Shown here piece after piece: positions 10,756 through 22,028 of a stretch of 64,000 nucleotides of DNA. Both the position numbers and the translations under genes were made by a program. Source of the DNA: Pollenia angustigena (lineage: Eukaryota; Arthropoda; Insecta; Diptera; Polleniidae). The stretch is taken from contig OV884056.1 of the NCBI GenBank assembly GCA_930367215.1, forward strand, positions 316,168,709 through 316,232,708, in the 5' to 3' direction. Positions within the stretch are counted from its first letter, which is position 1, and the number at the start of each line of letters is the position of its first letter. Below the pieces are notes generated by a model that had not been told where the DNA came from, ran no database searches, and was given only the letters and a program-made list of their open reading frames with translations.

Positions 10756-12365
10756 GGCCGCTTTACATGTTTTGGGCCACAAAACTACATTTGCAGCAAA
10801 ACAAGTGTTCTGCTACTTGTTTTCCCATACAGTTTTCATGTTCGAAAAACTCAAATAATTACTAGTTTTGCTCCAAAAAATGTCGAAAACCATGAAAAAA
10901 CTCAGAGTTTTCCATTATTGGTGATTAACAATTTCGAAAAAAATTACAGATTTACCAAAATAACAAGACTTATTAAATTATATGTATAATGTGTATTAAA
11001 AAACAAATAAGAAAATATTTATTATTTTACAAAAATATTTTTTGCTTTCATGTTTGTAAACAACATTAATGCCAAATTGATTTCGAAAACCAAAACCAGT
11101 TTTACATAATGGAAGCACTCTGACACGTTTTGCTCAAAACAAGTTGACAACAAGCTGATAGTGGAAACATAGTATTAGAGTCTTAAAATAAATTAATAGC
11201 TTATCTAATTTCAGTGTATTTATCAAAAATAATAATTGGAAATTTAGCACGTCATACGGAAATCTTTTTAATAATAAAAAAATCGCCATATATTTTATAA
11301 ATCGCAGTGTAGTCAAAATGTTTGAAAATTGCCACATGTGGCGAGACATCTCTTAATATGGCAGCCCTGATTATATTATGAACATATTTTAGTAGTCTGG
11401 CAATGAGTAAAAGAAACAAGTATATTATAACATATAGAAACTAATAATATTGTTGTCTCTTTTCTATCAATTCGGTAAAGAACATGAAAAATACTATGCA
11501 TTTTGTTTTTGTAAAATGAGGAATGTCAAATTTATTTGTTGAAAAACAAAGAAAAGGAAATTTTTTAAAAAATTCACAATTGTGTTTTTGAACTTTATTA
11601 AAAATTTTTATTTATTACATTATATTTGTTATATTTAAATATTTATTAAAAATTTAAATAAGTTTTTTTAAGTATTTAAATTTTTATTAATTTTTTCAAA
11701 GCTTGACACATACAAAAATAAACAACAACAGAATCAGAAATCAAAACAAGCAACTGAAGTAAATGAACCTTTAAACTACATACATGAACTGACTTAAATG
11801 AACTGACTGACGAAATATACAGCTGGCTCAAAAGACTGACTGACTAAAAGTGAACTACTGAACTAAAAGAACGAACTAGTTCACTTTTTTTAAATGAACT
11901 CTAATGAAAAGTCACCTAAATGAACGATTAAGCCCAAGACTAATTTTAATGTTCTATAATGTTTTTTTCGTGTGTGTATTTTGTTTTTGTAAAAATGTTT
12001 TTTTTATCAGCCAAAAGGGACGAACATTAACGAGCCGAACCGAACACATTGAAATTTGTGGATGTTCAAAAAAAAAAACCGAACGGAATTAAATGTTCAC
12101 ATATTTTGTTGAGTTTGATAAAAACAGTAATATTTTTGTGTTCGAAAGATGACTAACAGGGAACGTTATTTTTTTTAATGATTTTCTACACAAACACTAT
12201 TAGCGTTTGTGTTTTTCACAAATCTACCGAACCGAACATTAATAAACGATATTTAGTGTTATTTTTCGAACACTGTTTTAAACCGTCAACATTTTTTGTC
12301 ATAAATCACTGGCTTTTTAAAACCTTTTCTTTAGCTTCACTTCGGAAAATGAAATCGTGTAACGT

Positions 12366-13600
12366 TAATTTAACCACCTTATACTCAATGCAAATGGATG
12401 AAACTTTGCAGACATACATATTCCCGATGACAATACGCGAATAAAAGGATAAAATCTAGGGGGGGGGGGGGGGGATAAAAATTTTTTTTTGGTAAAATGG
12501 TTTTTTGACCGCCTTTTATTCAATGAAAATGGATGAAACTTTGCAGGCATACATATTAACGATGACAATACACGAATACATGGGCGTAGCCAGGATAAAA
12601 TCTAGGGGGGGGGGGCAACATATTTTTTTTTGGTCAAATACTTTTTTGACTGCCTTTTACTCAATGCGAATGGATGAAACTTTGCAGGCATACATATTCC
12701 CGATGACAATACACGAATACATGGACGTAGCCAGGATAAAATCTAGGGGGGGACAAAGTTTTTTTTTTGGTAAAATGCTTTTTTGAGCGCCTTTTACTCA
12801 ATGCAAATGGATGAAACTTTGCAGGCATACATATTCCCGATGACAATACACGAATACATGGGCGTAGCCAGGATAAAATCTAGGGCGGGGGGCAAAATTT
12901 TTTTTTGGTAAAATGCTTTTTTGACCGCCTTTTGCTCAATGCAAATGGATGAAACTTTGCAGGCATACATATTCCCGATGACAATTCACGAATACATGGG
13001 CGTAAACAGGATAAAATCTAGGGGGGGGACAAACATTTTTTTTTTTGGTAAAATGCCTTTTTACCGCCTTTTATTCAATGAAAATGGATGAAACTTTGCC
13101 GGCATACATATTACCGATGACAATACACGAATACATGGGCGTTGCCAGGATAAAATCTAGGGGGGGGGCAAAATATTTTTTTTTTGGTAAAATGCTTTTT
13201 TGACTGCCTTTTACTCATTGCGAATGGATGAAACTTTGCAGGCATACATATTCCCGATGACAATACACGAATACATGGGCGCAGCCAGGATAAAATCTAG
13301 GGCGGGGGGCAAAATTTTTTTTGGTAAAATGCTTTTTTGACCGCCTTTTGCTCAATGCAAATGGATGAAACTTTGCAGGCATACATATTCCCGATGACAA
13401 TTCACGAATACATGGGCGTAAACAGGATAAAATCTAGGGGGGGGACAAAAATTTTTTTTTGGTAAAATGCCTTTTTACCGCCTTTTATTCAATGAAAATG
13501 GATGAAACTTTGCCGGCATACATATTTCCGATGACAATACACGAATATATGGGCGTAGCCAGGATAAAATCTAAGGTGGGGGGGCCAATTTTTTTTCAAA
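12366..13600 (+). repeat. Minisatellite, nine ~140-bp units with G-runs
   Basis: GATGAAACTTTGCAGGCATA recurs at about 12395, 12532, 12673, 12810, 12949, 13087, 13227, 13364 and 13501. Each unit carries AGGATAAAATCTA followed by a run of 7 to 18 G (sometimes broken by C), then a T-run and GGTAAAATGCTTTTTTGACC. Units at 12730-13010 and 13160-13430 are nearly the same in series, suggesting duplication of two or more units at once. Short reading frames through the array only reflect the period and are not genes. Confidence 0.9.
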
Positions 13601-13610
13601 TGTTCCTTTT

Positions 13611-13876
13611 TAAGAAAAGCGTTTCTTAAAAAAATTTTTTTAAATGTTCTTATTTATCTTTCAACACAGAAATGTTTTGAAAATGTGTTTGCTTTAAATT
13701 TTACTCGAATGCGATTTTCAGATCGTGTCTTTTAATTTTTTGATATTTTTACATTCAAAATATCTATCCAAATTTTATTTTTCTTTTTAATTTTATCACA
13801 GTACCTACATTTAAAATGATTTGGTGGCAGTGAAACTAATTTTCGGGAGTATTATTTGTATGGGAGCTGCCTCCTG
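13611..13876. other. Non-coding spacer
   Basis: T-rich sequence between the minisatellite and the mariner relic; nothing recognised. Confidence 0.5.
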
Positions 13877-14320
13877 ATATAAAGGGTGGTCCAATCAAAA
13901 TGCACGATGTTAATTGTAAATTAACAAAAAGTTTGCAAACAATTATCTTAATTATTATATTTTTATAGAAGCATCTACGACAATTATGTGTGAAACAAAA
14001 AGTTGGCCAAATGCTGGCCTCGGCTTCGGTGGCATGCCTCTATCCGATGGTCCATATTTTCAATGACTCTGAGACATAATTAAGGTGCAATCTTGGTAAT
14101 GTGCCGAATTATCTTGTCATTTAGCTCCTGAATTGTTCTTGGCTTATTGATGAACACTTTCTTTTTTAAATATCCCCAAAGAAAGAAGTCCAACGGTGTC
14201 AAATCACATGATCGTGACGGCCAATTCACATCGCCACGACGTGGGATAATACGGCCATTGAATTTCTCGTGCAAAAGCGCCATTCTTTCGTTGGCTGTGT
14301 GGCAATTGGCACCATCCTAT
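13877..14320 (-). pseudogene. Mariner-like transposase, C-terminal part
   Basis: The minus strand from about 14250 encodes DVNWPSRSCDLTPLDFFLWG, then YLKKKVFINKPRTIQELNDK and IIRHITKIAP before a stop, with RVIENMDHRIEACHRSRG following out of frame. NWPxRSxDLxPLDFFLWG is the hallmark around the last catalytic aspartate of mariner-like DDE transposases. The terminus AAAGGGTGGTCCAAT lies at 13880-13894. It faces the N-terminal half on the other strand, so the gene has been broken and inverted. Confidence 0.75.
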
Positions 14321-14334
14321 TAGAACCAAATTTG

Positions 14335-14850
14335 AACAAATCGGGTCTGAAGGAGATGTGAAAACACTAGTGCATGCTCGTACAGCTCGTAATGCAGAAA
14401 ATATTGCTGCTGCTCGCGATAGTGGGGCTGAAGAGCCGTCCACCTCAACTCGTCGTCGTGCCCAACAATTGCACCTCTCACGCTCGTCGTTGATGAACAT
14501 TATGCATAAAGACTTGCATTTCACGCTTACAAGGTACAATTGTCTCGAGAACTAAAGCCTCCTGACCATTCCAAACGTCATCAATGGTCAGAATGGTGGC
14601 AAGAAATGGCAACAGTGGATGATCAATTTCCGAAGAAAATCATCTTCAATAATTAGGCACATTTTCACCTCAGTGGATTCGTCAATAAGCAGAATTGCCG
14701 CATTTGGGGGAATGATAATCCAAGAGTGTTTGTCGAAAAACCAATGCACACACAAAGAGTGATTGCTTGGTACGGTTTATAGGCTGGCGGCTTCATCGGG
14801 CGGCCATTTAGCCAATATTTTGTTCCATACATAACTGAACCATACCAATA
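14335..14850 (+). pseudogene. Mariner-like transposase, central part, inactive
   Basis: The plus strand reads VHARTARNAENIAAARDSGA, then STSTRRRAQQLHLSRSSLMN and IMHKDLHFTL. After a frameshift it continues with LKPPDHSKRHQWSEWW and, later, HFHLSGFVNKQNCRIWG, all in family order. Where a catalytic aspartate is expected before AHFHL, the codons read Asn-Asn-stop (about 14648-14656). Sequence at 14805-14840 resembles the far C-terminal end, so a large internal deletion is also likely. Confidence 0.7.
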
Positions 14851-14871
14851 TTATCTATTATCTATTATCTT

Positions 14872-16431
14872 TCTTTATATATATAAAAATGAAAAATATT
14901 TGTATGTTTGTTTGTCTGTTTGTCCTAAACTACTAAACCGATTTTCCTGAAATTTTTACAGTAACATCATGTGAGCCCTAAAAATAAAATAGGCTACTTT
15001 TTTTTCGATAGGGGCAGGGGAATTGGTACCCCCCATTGGATGCCAATATTAAATATCGCATATCTTAAGAGCCGCTGCACGCATTTTGTTGAACTTTTGG
15101 TAGTAGGATCTTCTAAGCCCCAACATTTAAATAAAATAGTAGCGGGGGAAGTGGTTCCACCCATAGGACGCCAATGTTTAATATAGCATATCTTAAGAAC
15201 TGTTATAGTGAAAATGTTCAAACTTTGTAGAAGTCACTCTTATGGTATACTTCTCTATTGAGAATAAAAATAAAGCGGTAGGCGCAGGGGGGGAAATACC
15301 TCCCATAGGATCATACATTAAATATCGCTCAACTGAAGAACTATTAAAGGGACAGTCTTCAAACGTGGTTAAAGCTACTATTATGGTAAAATATAAATTT
15401 CAATATAAAAATGGGCGGGGTTGACAGGGGAGGAGCAGTACCCCTCATAGATAGAAATATAATTAAGAGCCGCTGCACGCATTTTGTTGAACTTTTGGTA
15501 GTAGGATCTTCTGAGCCCCAAAGTTGAAATAATATAGCAGCGGGGGAAGTGGTACCCCCATAGAACGACGATGTTTAATATCTCTTATCGACCACCTTCA
15601 AACAAAATTTCGGGGTACGTTGGGGATAGTCTGTAGATGGTTTATGTTTTCCTATATATTTCCATACACATATCAATAAAATGCCCTACATTTTGAACTT
15701 CTATTAAAAGGCTTGAACGATTTTTATGAAATCGTGTAGGTGTATTTGTTAGGTAAGTTAATAGGTCGTAAAGTTTATTTTATATCGCTAGAGGGCGCAA
15801 AATAGGCTAGAGGGGCAAAAGCTCCCTATATATTCTTAACTAATCAACCGGTTTTCTTAAAATTTGTCATGCAGGCACTGTTACATCGTAAAGAATATAG
15901 AGCGTAACTTATTAATCGATTTCTTGATATTTTACTGACAAATAGTGTAACATCTGGAAGGAACTATAGCCCAAAAGTTTTATTCTAAGCTAATCAACCG
16001 GTTTTCTTAAAATTTGGCATGCATACTCTGTAACATATGAAAGGAAATATGGAATAGGGCATGAGAAAGGGCAATAGCGGAAAAGGCTCATCTTCCCTAT
16101 ATCTTCTTAAATAATCAACTGATTTTCTTGAAATTTAGCAGGCAAATAGTGTTAAAGATTGAAACAACTAAATACCATAGTTTTTTTTATTTAGGGCGTT
16201 AAATAGAGCCAGAGGGATAAAAGCTTCTCCTCCCTATATCTTCTTCGCTAATCAACTGATTTTCTTGAAATTTGGCAAGCCAATAGTGTTACATCTGGAA
16301 AGAACCATAGCCTATAATTTAAATTATCTTCTTAACTAACCAACCGGTTATCTTAAAATATGGCGTGCAGATACTGTAACATTTGAAAGAAATAAGTTAT
16401 ATGGCAAAACAACGTTTGCCGGGTCAGCTAG
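14872..16431 (+). mobile_element. Non-autonomous Helitron, 1.56 kb
   Basis: The 5' end is TCTTTATATATATAAAAATG. The 3' end has the hairpin GGCAAAACAACGTTTGCC (16404-16421, stem of six) followed by GGGTCAGCTAG, i.e. a CTRR terminus with a T after it. The interior has five degenerate copies of CTAATCAACCGGTTTTCTTA, at about 15840, 15990, 16112, 16248 and 16336. The blocks GAGCCGCTGCACGCATTTTG at 15068 and 15467 are another internal duplication. No Rep/helicase gene. Confidence 0.85.
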
Positions 16432-16959
16432 TTATCATAATAAAAAGAAATGACAATAATTTCCTAAATAATTTGTGTTTTATTCAAAATCAACATCGGC
16501 CCTTAAACCACCCTTTATATGGATCCTTTTACAGTCGCTCAAGTGATAAATCAGATTCTCAGACCAAAAGTGATCTGAGAAGACTCATTAAGGTGATTTT
16601 TACAAGAAATGATCACCCAAATGCTAGCTTGGAACAACTTTAAAACAAATTGTTATAAATTAATATAAATGGTTTTATTTGTATTGATATTTTATCATTT
16701 CGAGCCATAACCGCCAAAAAAGCTTAAGCGACAAAAACAAAATGTTGCAGAAGGTTTTTTAATTTTATTTCAAAAAAATTTTGTATGAAGGTTGTCGCTT
16801 GAGATAAAAATGTTTTTGCTATAACATCGTAACGGTACCTAATGTTAACATGATATCGAGCCCTAACCGTGAAAATAACGTAAGCGCCAAAATTAAAATT
16901 TTACAGGAAAAAGTTTTTTATTTAATTTTATATAAACTTTTAATGAAATTTGTCGCTTA

Positions 16960-17592
16960 AGCCTAGTACTCTGTTCAAATTTGTGAAAAATGTTAACCAA
17001 CATTTATTATTTCACACGAAAATATTGACATGTATCAATGTTACCTATCTTGCGAGTTTGTACAATTTGACGTTTTTATTCTTGAAAAGCATGCGACATT
17101 GTTTTGCGCATGTAAACAAAGCCCACATGTATTTTACTAAAATTTATTTTTTTTTAATAAAAAAGGAAATAAATATGGATAAAAAACTGTTACCGGTTGT
17201 GTTATAATAATTTTTTATTTCTTATTCAATAATTAGTTCATATTTAAAAATTCCACGTGAAATAAGTGCAGCTTACATTATTTCGCAGTTGTAAAAAAAC
17301 GTTGCCAGAAACATTTCGAAACTTTTTCACAAAATAAACAGAGTATACATAAGTGCTGGTTCACACACGTCAAGTTTGACTCTTCAAGTCTTCAGTTTTT
17401 AGGACAGAGGGGAAAAGAAATGTCATCCTCTTTTCCCTTCTCTCCTAAAAGCTCAAGACTTGACAAGTCAAACTTGACGTGTGTGAACCGGCACTAACTC
17501 TATCAACATTATTTCATAGATATTCCGTGCAAGTTTTTTTCATATGCGTTTTGACAGCATTTCACGTGAAATGGTACACAGAGTACCAGTCT
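16960..17592. mobile_element. PIF/Harbinger-type element (TSD TTA)
   Basis: Ends AGCCTAGTACTCTGT and ACAGAGTACCAGTCT are flanked by TTA (16957-16959 and 17593-17595). It interrupts the tandem array, whose neighbouring unit gives the pre-insertion order. It hosts a 142-bp MITE. Confidence 0.7.
17353..17494. mobile_element. 142-bp foldback MITE, PIF/Harbinger-type (TSD TAA), copy 1
   Basis: Inverted ends GTGCTGGTTCACACACGTCA and TGACGTGTGTGAACCGGCAC extend inward for about 60 bp each and are flanked by TAA on both sides. The copy at 27546-27687 has exactly the same length with TTA flanks. Confidence 0.85.
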
Positions 17593-17835
17593 TTACGATA
17601 AAATTGTTTTTACCATTAAATCCTAACGGTACCCTTTGTGACCATGATATCGAGCCCTAACCGCAAAAATAACGTAAGCGCCAAAAATCAAATTTTTTAG
17701 AAGAGAGTTTTTTATTTTATATAAATTTTTAGGAGATGATGCAAGTGTTGCCAATAAAGTCATTTATTAAAAAAAAAACAAAAAGTTAAAATGATGTCGC
17801 TTAAGCTTTTTTGCGGTAAGGGATCGATTTATAAG

Positions 17836-18230
17836 TTGTAGGGATTTTTGTAGAGACAAGTTTTTTTGCAAAGCTAGAATTTCTTAATCCGGACACTAAT
17901 GCAATTTCACGGCAACGAAAAAATTCTCGCCAATGATTTTTTTTTTTTCAATTTAATTATTAATCACAAATAAAATCAGGTTTTATTTTAATTTTAATCA
18001 AGTGAATTAAACGTTTACTCGTATCAACAACGTTACTGCAAAAAATGTTGTTAATATCGAAAAATATATAATTGATATTGTTTTTTTGTATACTGGTGCA
18101 ACTTTAATAATTTTTTTAATTAAATCACAAACTTTTTTATTGAAATCAATTTTTATTTTTTTCCGTGTACCAAAAGATGAGTCTAGTATTTTATTATTTG
18201 TTGCCAATACGACATATCGTGGGCGTTTAG
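17836..18230. other. Non-coding
   Basis: AT-rich, no gene recognised. Confidence 0.5.
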
Positions 18231-18315
18231 TGTCTAGTATTTACCAAGAGTTTTATGTGTTTCAAACGCTAGCACAGCCGCATAATACCCTTTACACGTA
18301 TGTGGTGTAGGGTAT
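18231..18315 (+). mobile_element. Helentron-like family B, terminal hairpin fragment
   Basis: CACAGCCGCATAATACCCTT then ACACGTATGTGGTGTAGGGTAT corresponds to the hairpin end of the copies at 22028 and 30026. Confidence 0.5.
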
Positions 18316-19311
18316 ACAAACAAAAAGCGATTCATTGTTTTTAGGTTGAAAGAACTTTTTTGCAAAACTCCTTGCAGATTCAAGGATGACAACACAATTT
18401 TGAGATAAAAAAGAAATATTTTCTGAACTGCAGATTCCAATTAATTAAGAAAAAAGAAGAAAATATTGTTTTGTCTTAAAGAGTTTTGGAATTAAATTAA
18501 TGACAACAAGTTATTAAAAAAACAAAATGATTATATTGCCTATTTGTAATTTAAATCGGAAATTGAAATATTAGTTAACAATACACAAGAAAACAGCAAA
18601 GATAAACAAACAGTTTGTTTGGATAGATGCTGCTTTAATCATTCCGTTTGTGGGTGTATTTAGGCCAAGTTTAGTTCAACACGTTTTATGGCCAGGTTTG
18701 ATTTTGTAAAAAGGTAGTTTTGTGATTTTTTACTCTGAAGTTGAAGTTCAATGTCGTTTATGTTGACCAGTTAAGGAAAGATTTTTAGAAACCAACAACA
18801 AAACTATAATTCATTTGCGGGTTTTTTTTAAATATGGAATTCGATCTTTTGATCTTGAATACAACAAAAGTAAAGAACTATACCACAATATTTGTTAAAT
18901 AAAAAAAAAAAACACACACACAAATTGCTGGGGAAAAACAAAAAAATAATCATGGATTATTAATTGTGTTAAATCAAAACTGAGGGAGTACCATATTTGG
19001 CTCCACTAAATTTTTTTCCATAAAATTAATTTTCTTATTATTAATTTTATAAAGTATCTATAAAATATTTTGCCTTATTGACATTGTTCTGTGACAAGGT
19101 CATTTGTGATCGTTAATTTCCATAAAATTATTTTAATGCTTTTTATTATTTCTTTAAAATTAGTTTATTTATTAAATATTTTGTTGCCAATTATATGAAC
19201 ATAAGTTATCTCGCAAGTTCCTATATGCGCCTGGGATTTATAAAAATAATTTGCAATTCCTTTTAAAGTTCTGTATTTTTAAACTGTAACAGTCTAATTC
19301 ATAAACACACC
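18316..19311. other. Non-coding
   Basis: AT-rich with short A-runs and a CA-repeat at 18911-18921; nothing recognised. Confidence 0.5.
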
Positions 19312-19314
19312 ATT

Positions 19315-20749
19315 GCACACTGGGAAATTCCGGCCAAAAATCCATAACTTCTTTATTTATTTACGTAAATGGCTGAAATTTGGTATCCAACTTAAGAATA
19401 GCATGTTTGATCCCTAGGTAAAATTTAAGACACGTACAAAATATACAAGGCTTTGGAGGTGTAATAAAATATGATCATTTGTACACTCATAAAATTATTA
19501 CAGTAACTGATTGTAGGTTATTAAATTCGTTTTCGGTACTGTTAAAATTGAATAAAAATATAGTTATTTTACGAATAAATTTATTTTTCAACATTTATGT
19601 TTGTTATTAAAAAAACAAACTACCAAAAAATAATGTTTTCCGTATTTTTTTTTGTTAATTTGTTTGATTTTTATCGGTTAAAATATATTTTTCAAAAGTA
19701 AAAACTATTCAATTTTAACGAATATGATGTTCAATAAATAAAAAACTTAGAAATTACTGAAAAAATCATTTGTTTTAAATGAAATGTAAATGATCCGTTT
19801 TTTAAATGAATTTTAATTTGTTTCAAATGAATTTTCGTTTGAATTTAACTACATAATATTTTGAGTGTAGCGATTATATTTGTAGTTTGTGGAATATCTA
19901 TATATGCTCATCTCCTGTCCCCATCCTTTTGCCTACCTGAGCAAATAAAAGTAGATATGATCATATATGGTTATAACATAATATGTGAACTTATGTGATT
20001 ACATAAATACATAAACATATGTATATACATCTTAACATAATTCAGACGTGGATCCGACTTGAGCTCCTGTGGGATGGGTGACGGGGGGATTGTTTAGGAA
20101 CCTTCAACTGAAACTTACCATTTTGCAAACTTTCATTTGGAAAGATCATAGAAATGGTATATATTTTTTCTTTCTGTAAATAGCTGAAATTTGGCATTCA
20201 AATATTGGGCATATATTCAGTATAAAAATAAAAATAGCTTGACAGAAAAAAGTACCAACGGTATTTATATATTCGAATTTCCAAAAAGAACCAAAATTTG
20301 TATAAGAGCTTTTTAAGAGAAGAGAACACAATTTAACTTTATTTTTATCTTTATTACTTTAAGAAGATACAATTTTATACCCAAAATGTGCAAATTTCAA
20401 AAAAGTACCCGACACATGATAATTCAATTTTCGAAAATTTGGCTTAATCTAGGTTTTATTTATTTTTAAAGTTACTCACAATCACTTCACTTACCTAATT
20501 TTCAAAGAATACTTAAAAGATAAAATCATAGCTTACTTTTATTTCAAATATCAAAACTCAACTTTAAAACCCTTAAATTTATAAGAAAAAAATTATCTAC
20601 TTTGCTGCACTATTAACAGTAAAATAGTTATCTAAGAGCCAAAATAAGAAATGAGTTGTATGTTTTGAAGTGTTCGCTATAATCTGTCATCAAAATTTTA
20701 TTAAAATTAAAAAAATAAAATCATTTTTGGCCGGAATTTCCGAGTGCGC
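19315..20749. mobile_element. TIR element of 1.4 kb
   Basis: Ends GCACACTGGGAAATTCCGGC and GCCGGAATTTCCGAGTGCGC are near-perfect inverted repeats, flanked by ATT on both sides (19312-19314 and 20750-20752). No transposase is visible. Related GCTGAAATTTGG blocks occur at 19372 and 20183. Superfamily undecided. Confidence 0.6.
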
Positions 20750-20995
20750 ATTGCAGCTTTATAAGTCATTAATAAACAAAAATCGAAAAAAGAGTATTTA
20801 AAAATGTTAATAGCTTATTAAACGTATAATAAACATTTCATAAATTTGAAATATTTACTATAGCCTTAACCCTTCTTTAAGCGTTAAATAAAGTGACATT
20901 TCAATGTTTGTTTACATGCAGTTTTAATAATTGCGCGGAAAAGTAAACAATTTTGTCTTCTTATCTATTTTAATAAAAAAGTTTAATACACATAT

Positions 20996-21609
20996 CGTCG
21001 GGTGGTTATTGGCTTGCCGCACGGAACAAAAATGTTTTTTTCTAGAAAAACGATTACTAATGTTTGGATAATTTCGATAGATTTTATTTTTGATAAAACT
21101 AACGTGGGTCGCGAGATATGTTTTCTATTGAATCTTAAAGTCGTTATAACTTTTTGCATCAAATATAAAAGGCTATTAAGACTTAACTGAAATAATGCAA
21201 ACCATTTATTACACTAATGTTTTAAAATGTCTTTCAAATAGGTCAAAGTATTTGTAAAAGCAAACACAAAGTAGAAACCACATAGTGTATCGTCTGTTGA
21301 ATTCTGGTTTGCCGCACGGCACACAAGTGTTTTGATCTATGCTTTGCATAGAACATGCAGCATAGCAATTATAAATAGTAATAATATAACTTTTACATTA
21401 AAAATTTGCTTCATAGCACAAAAAGTGATGAACAAAGCAAACCCGTATTTAGAGAACTGTAAAATTGAGAATTGATATCTCTTTATATTTTGGAGATGTC
21501 AAAAAAACGGATTAAATGTTAACAAGAGGGCACATTTATTATAAAGAATTGTTTTTAAACAAAATTTTTGTAAAAATGTGCCATGCGGCATACCAGAAAC
21601 CACCCGACG
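20996..21609. mobile_element. TIR element with repeated TTGCCGCACGG words
   Basis: Ends CGTCGGGTGGTTATTGGCTT and AGAAACCACCCGACG bound 614 bp, flanked by ATAT on both sides (20992-20995, 21610-21613). TTGCCGCACGG occurs at 21014 and 21310, and its complement-like GCCATGCGGCATACC near 21581. A Helentron-like copy begins a few bases to the right. Confidence 0.65.
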
Positions 21610-21615
21610 ATATAT

Positions 21616-22028
21616 GAAAAGAAGTAAGAAAGGATAGTCGGTCAAAACAGACCATATGATACCCTACACCACAGCATTTAAAAGACATAATGCTTATGAG
21701 TCCATATAAATATGGATTTATCTATGTTTATTAACTTCATTAAAATCGGTTTGATAGTTTGTGAGGGGCAGAAATTGTCCCCTACCTCCACTTGTGGTCC
21801 TATATTTGAAATAGATAGATATGGTTTTATCTATGTTTTAAATTTCATTAAAATCGGTTAAATAGTTTCTGAGAGGAAGAAATTTCCCCCCATCTTCCCT
21901 TGTGGTCCTCGTGGTGATTCTGAGTCGATCGGTGTACTTTAAGGTGGGTCTAGGACCAATATTTAAAGGTGTTACACACATCAGCACAAATGCATAATAC
22001 CCTCTCCACTATTGTGGTGTGGGTATAA
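21616..22028 (+). mobile_element. Helentron-like family B, copy 1
   Basis: It begins AAGTAAGAAAGGATAGTCGG then GATACCCTACACCAC, with two core blocks containing TTTCATTAAAATCGGTT (near 21728 and 21842). It ends GTTACACACATCAGCAC and the hairpin ATACCCTCTCCAC...GTGGTGTGGGTAT. No coding capacity. Confidence 0.7.

Larger units (their letters stand above)
9292..11942. mobile_element. hAT-type foldback element nested in the hAT above (TSD ATTTTAAT)
   Basis: It begins TAGAGTTGGGTAGTTCATGA and ends with the complement of TAGTCTTGGGCTTAATCGTT. ATTTTAAT is duplicated perfectly (9284-9291 and 11943-11950). The paralogue at 5389-6022 has an uninterrupted version of the site. The arms are long inverted repeats, roughly 9292-9665 against 11300-11942. 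They hold GTTCATTTAGTTCA words near the tips and a shared CATGGCCAGATAAC / GGCTGCCATA block deeper in. No transposase frame. Confidence 0.85.
9077..12275. mobile_element. hAT-type element, family 1, long copy with perfect 8-bp TSD
   Basis: Ends CAGTGTTCGAAAATAAACAG and TTATTTTTCGAACACTG are flanked on both sides by TTTTAAAC (9069-9076 and 12276-12283), a perfect 8-bp duplication. Only about 540 bp (9077-9291 and 11951-12275) is the element itself, similar to the 634-bp paralogue at 5389-6022. The rest is a second hAT inserted within it. No transposase is encoded, so movement must have been in trans. Confidence 0.85.
16690..17835 (+). repeat. Three-unit tandem repeat with AAGCG-type words, interrupted by a MITE
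   Basis: Units near 16700, 16855 and 17640 share GAGCCCTAACCGCAAAAATA, then ACGTAAGCGCCAAAA, a T-rich tract, and GTCGCTTAAG. The second unit is split at 16960-17592 by a TTA-flanked element. Confidence 0.65.

Noticed and set aside
12505..13400. Short reading frames with repeated residues in both strands
   Set aside because: They follow the ~140-bp minisatellite period; the reading changes with each G-run length.
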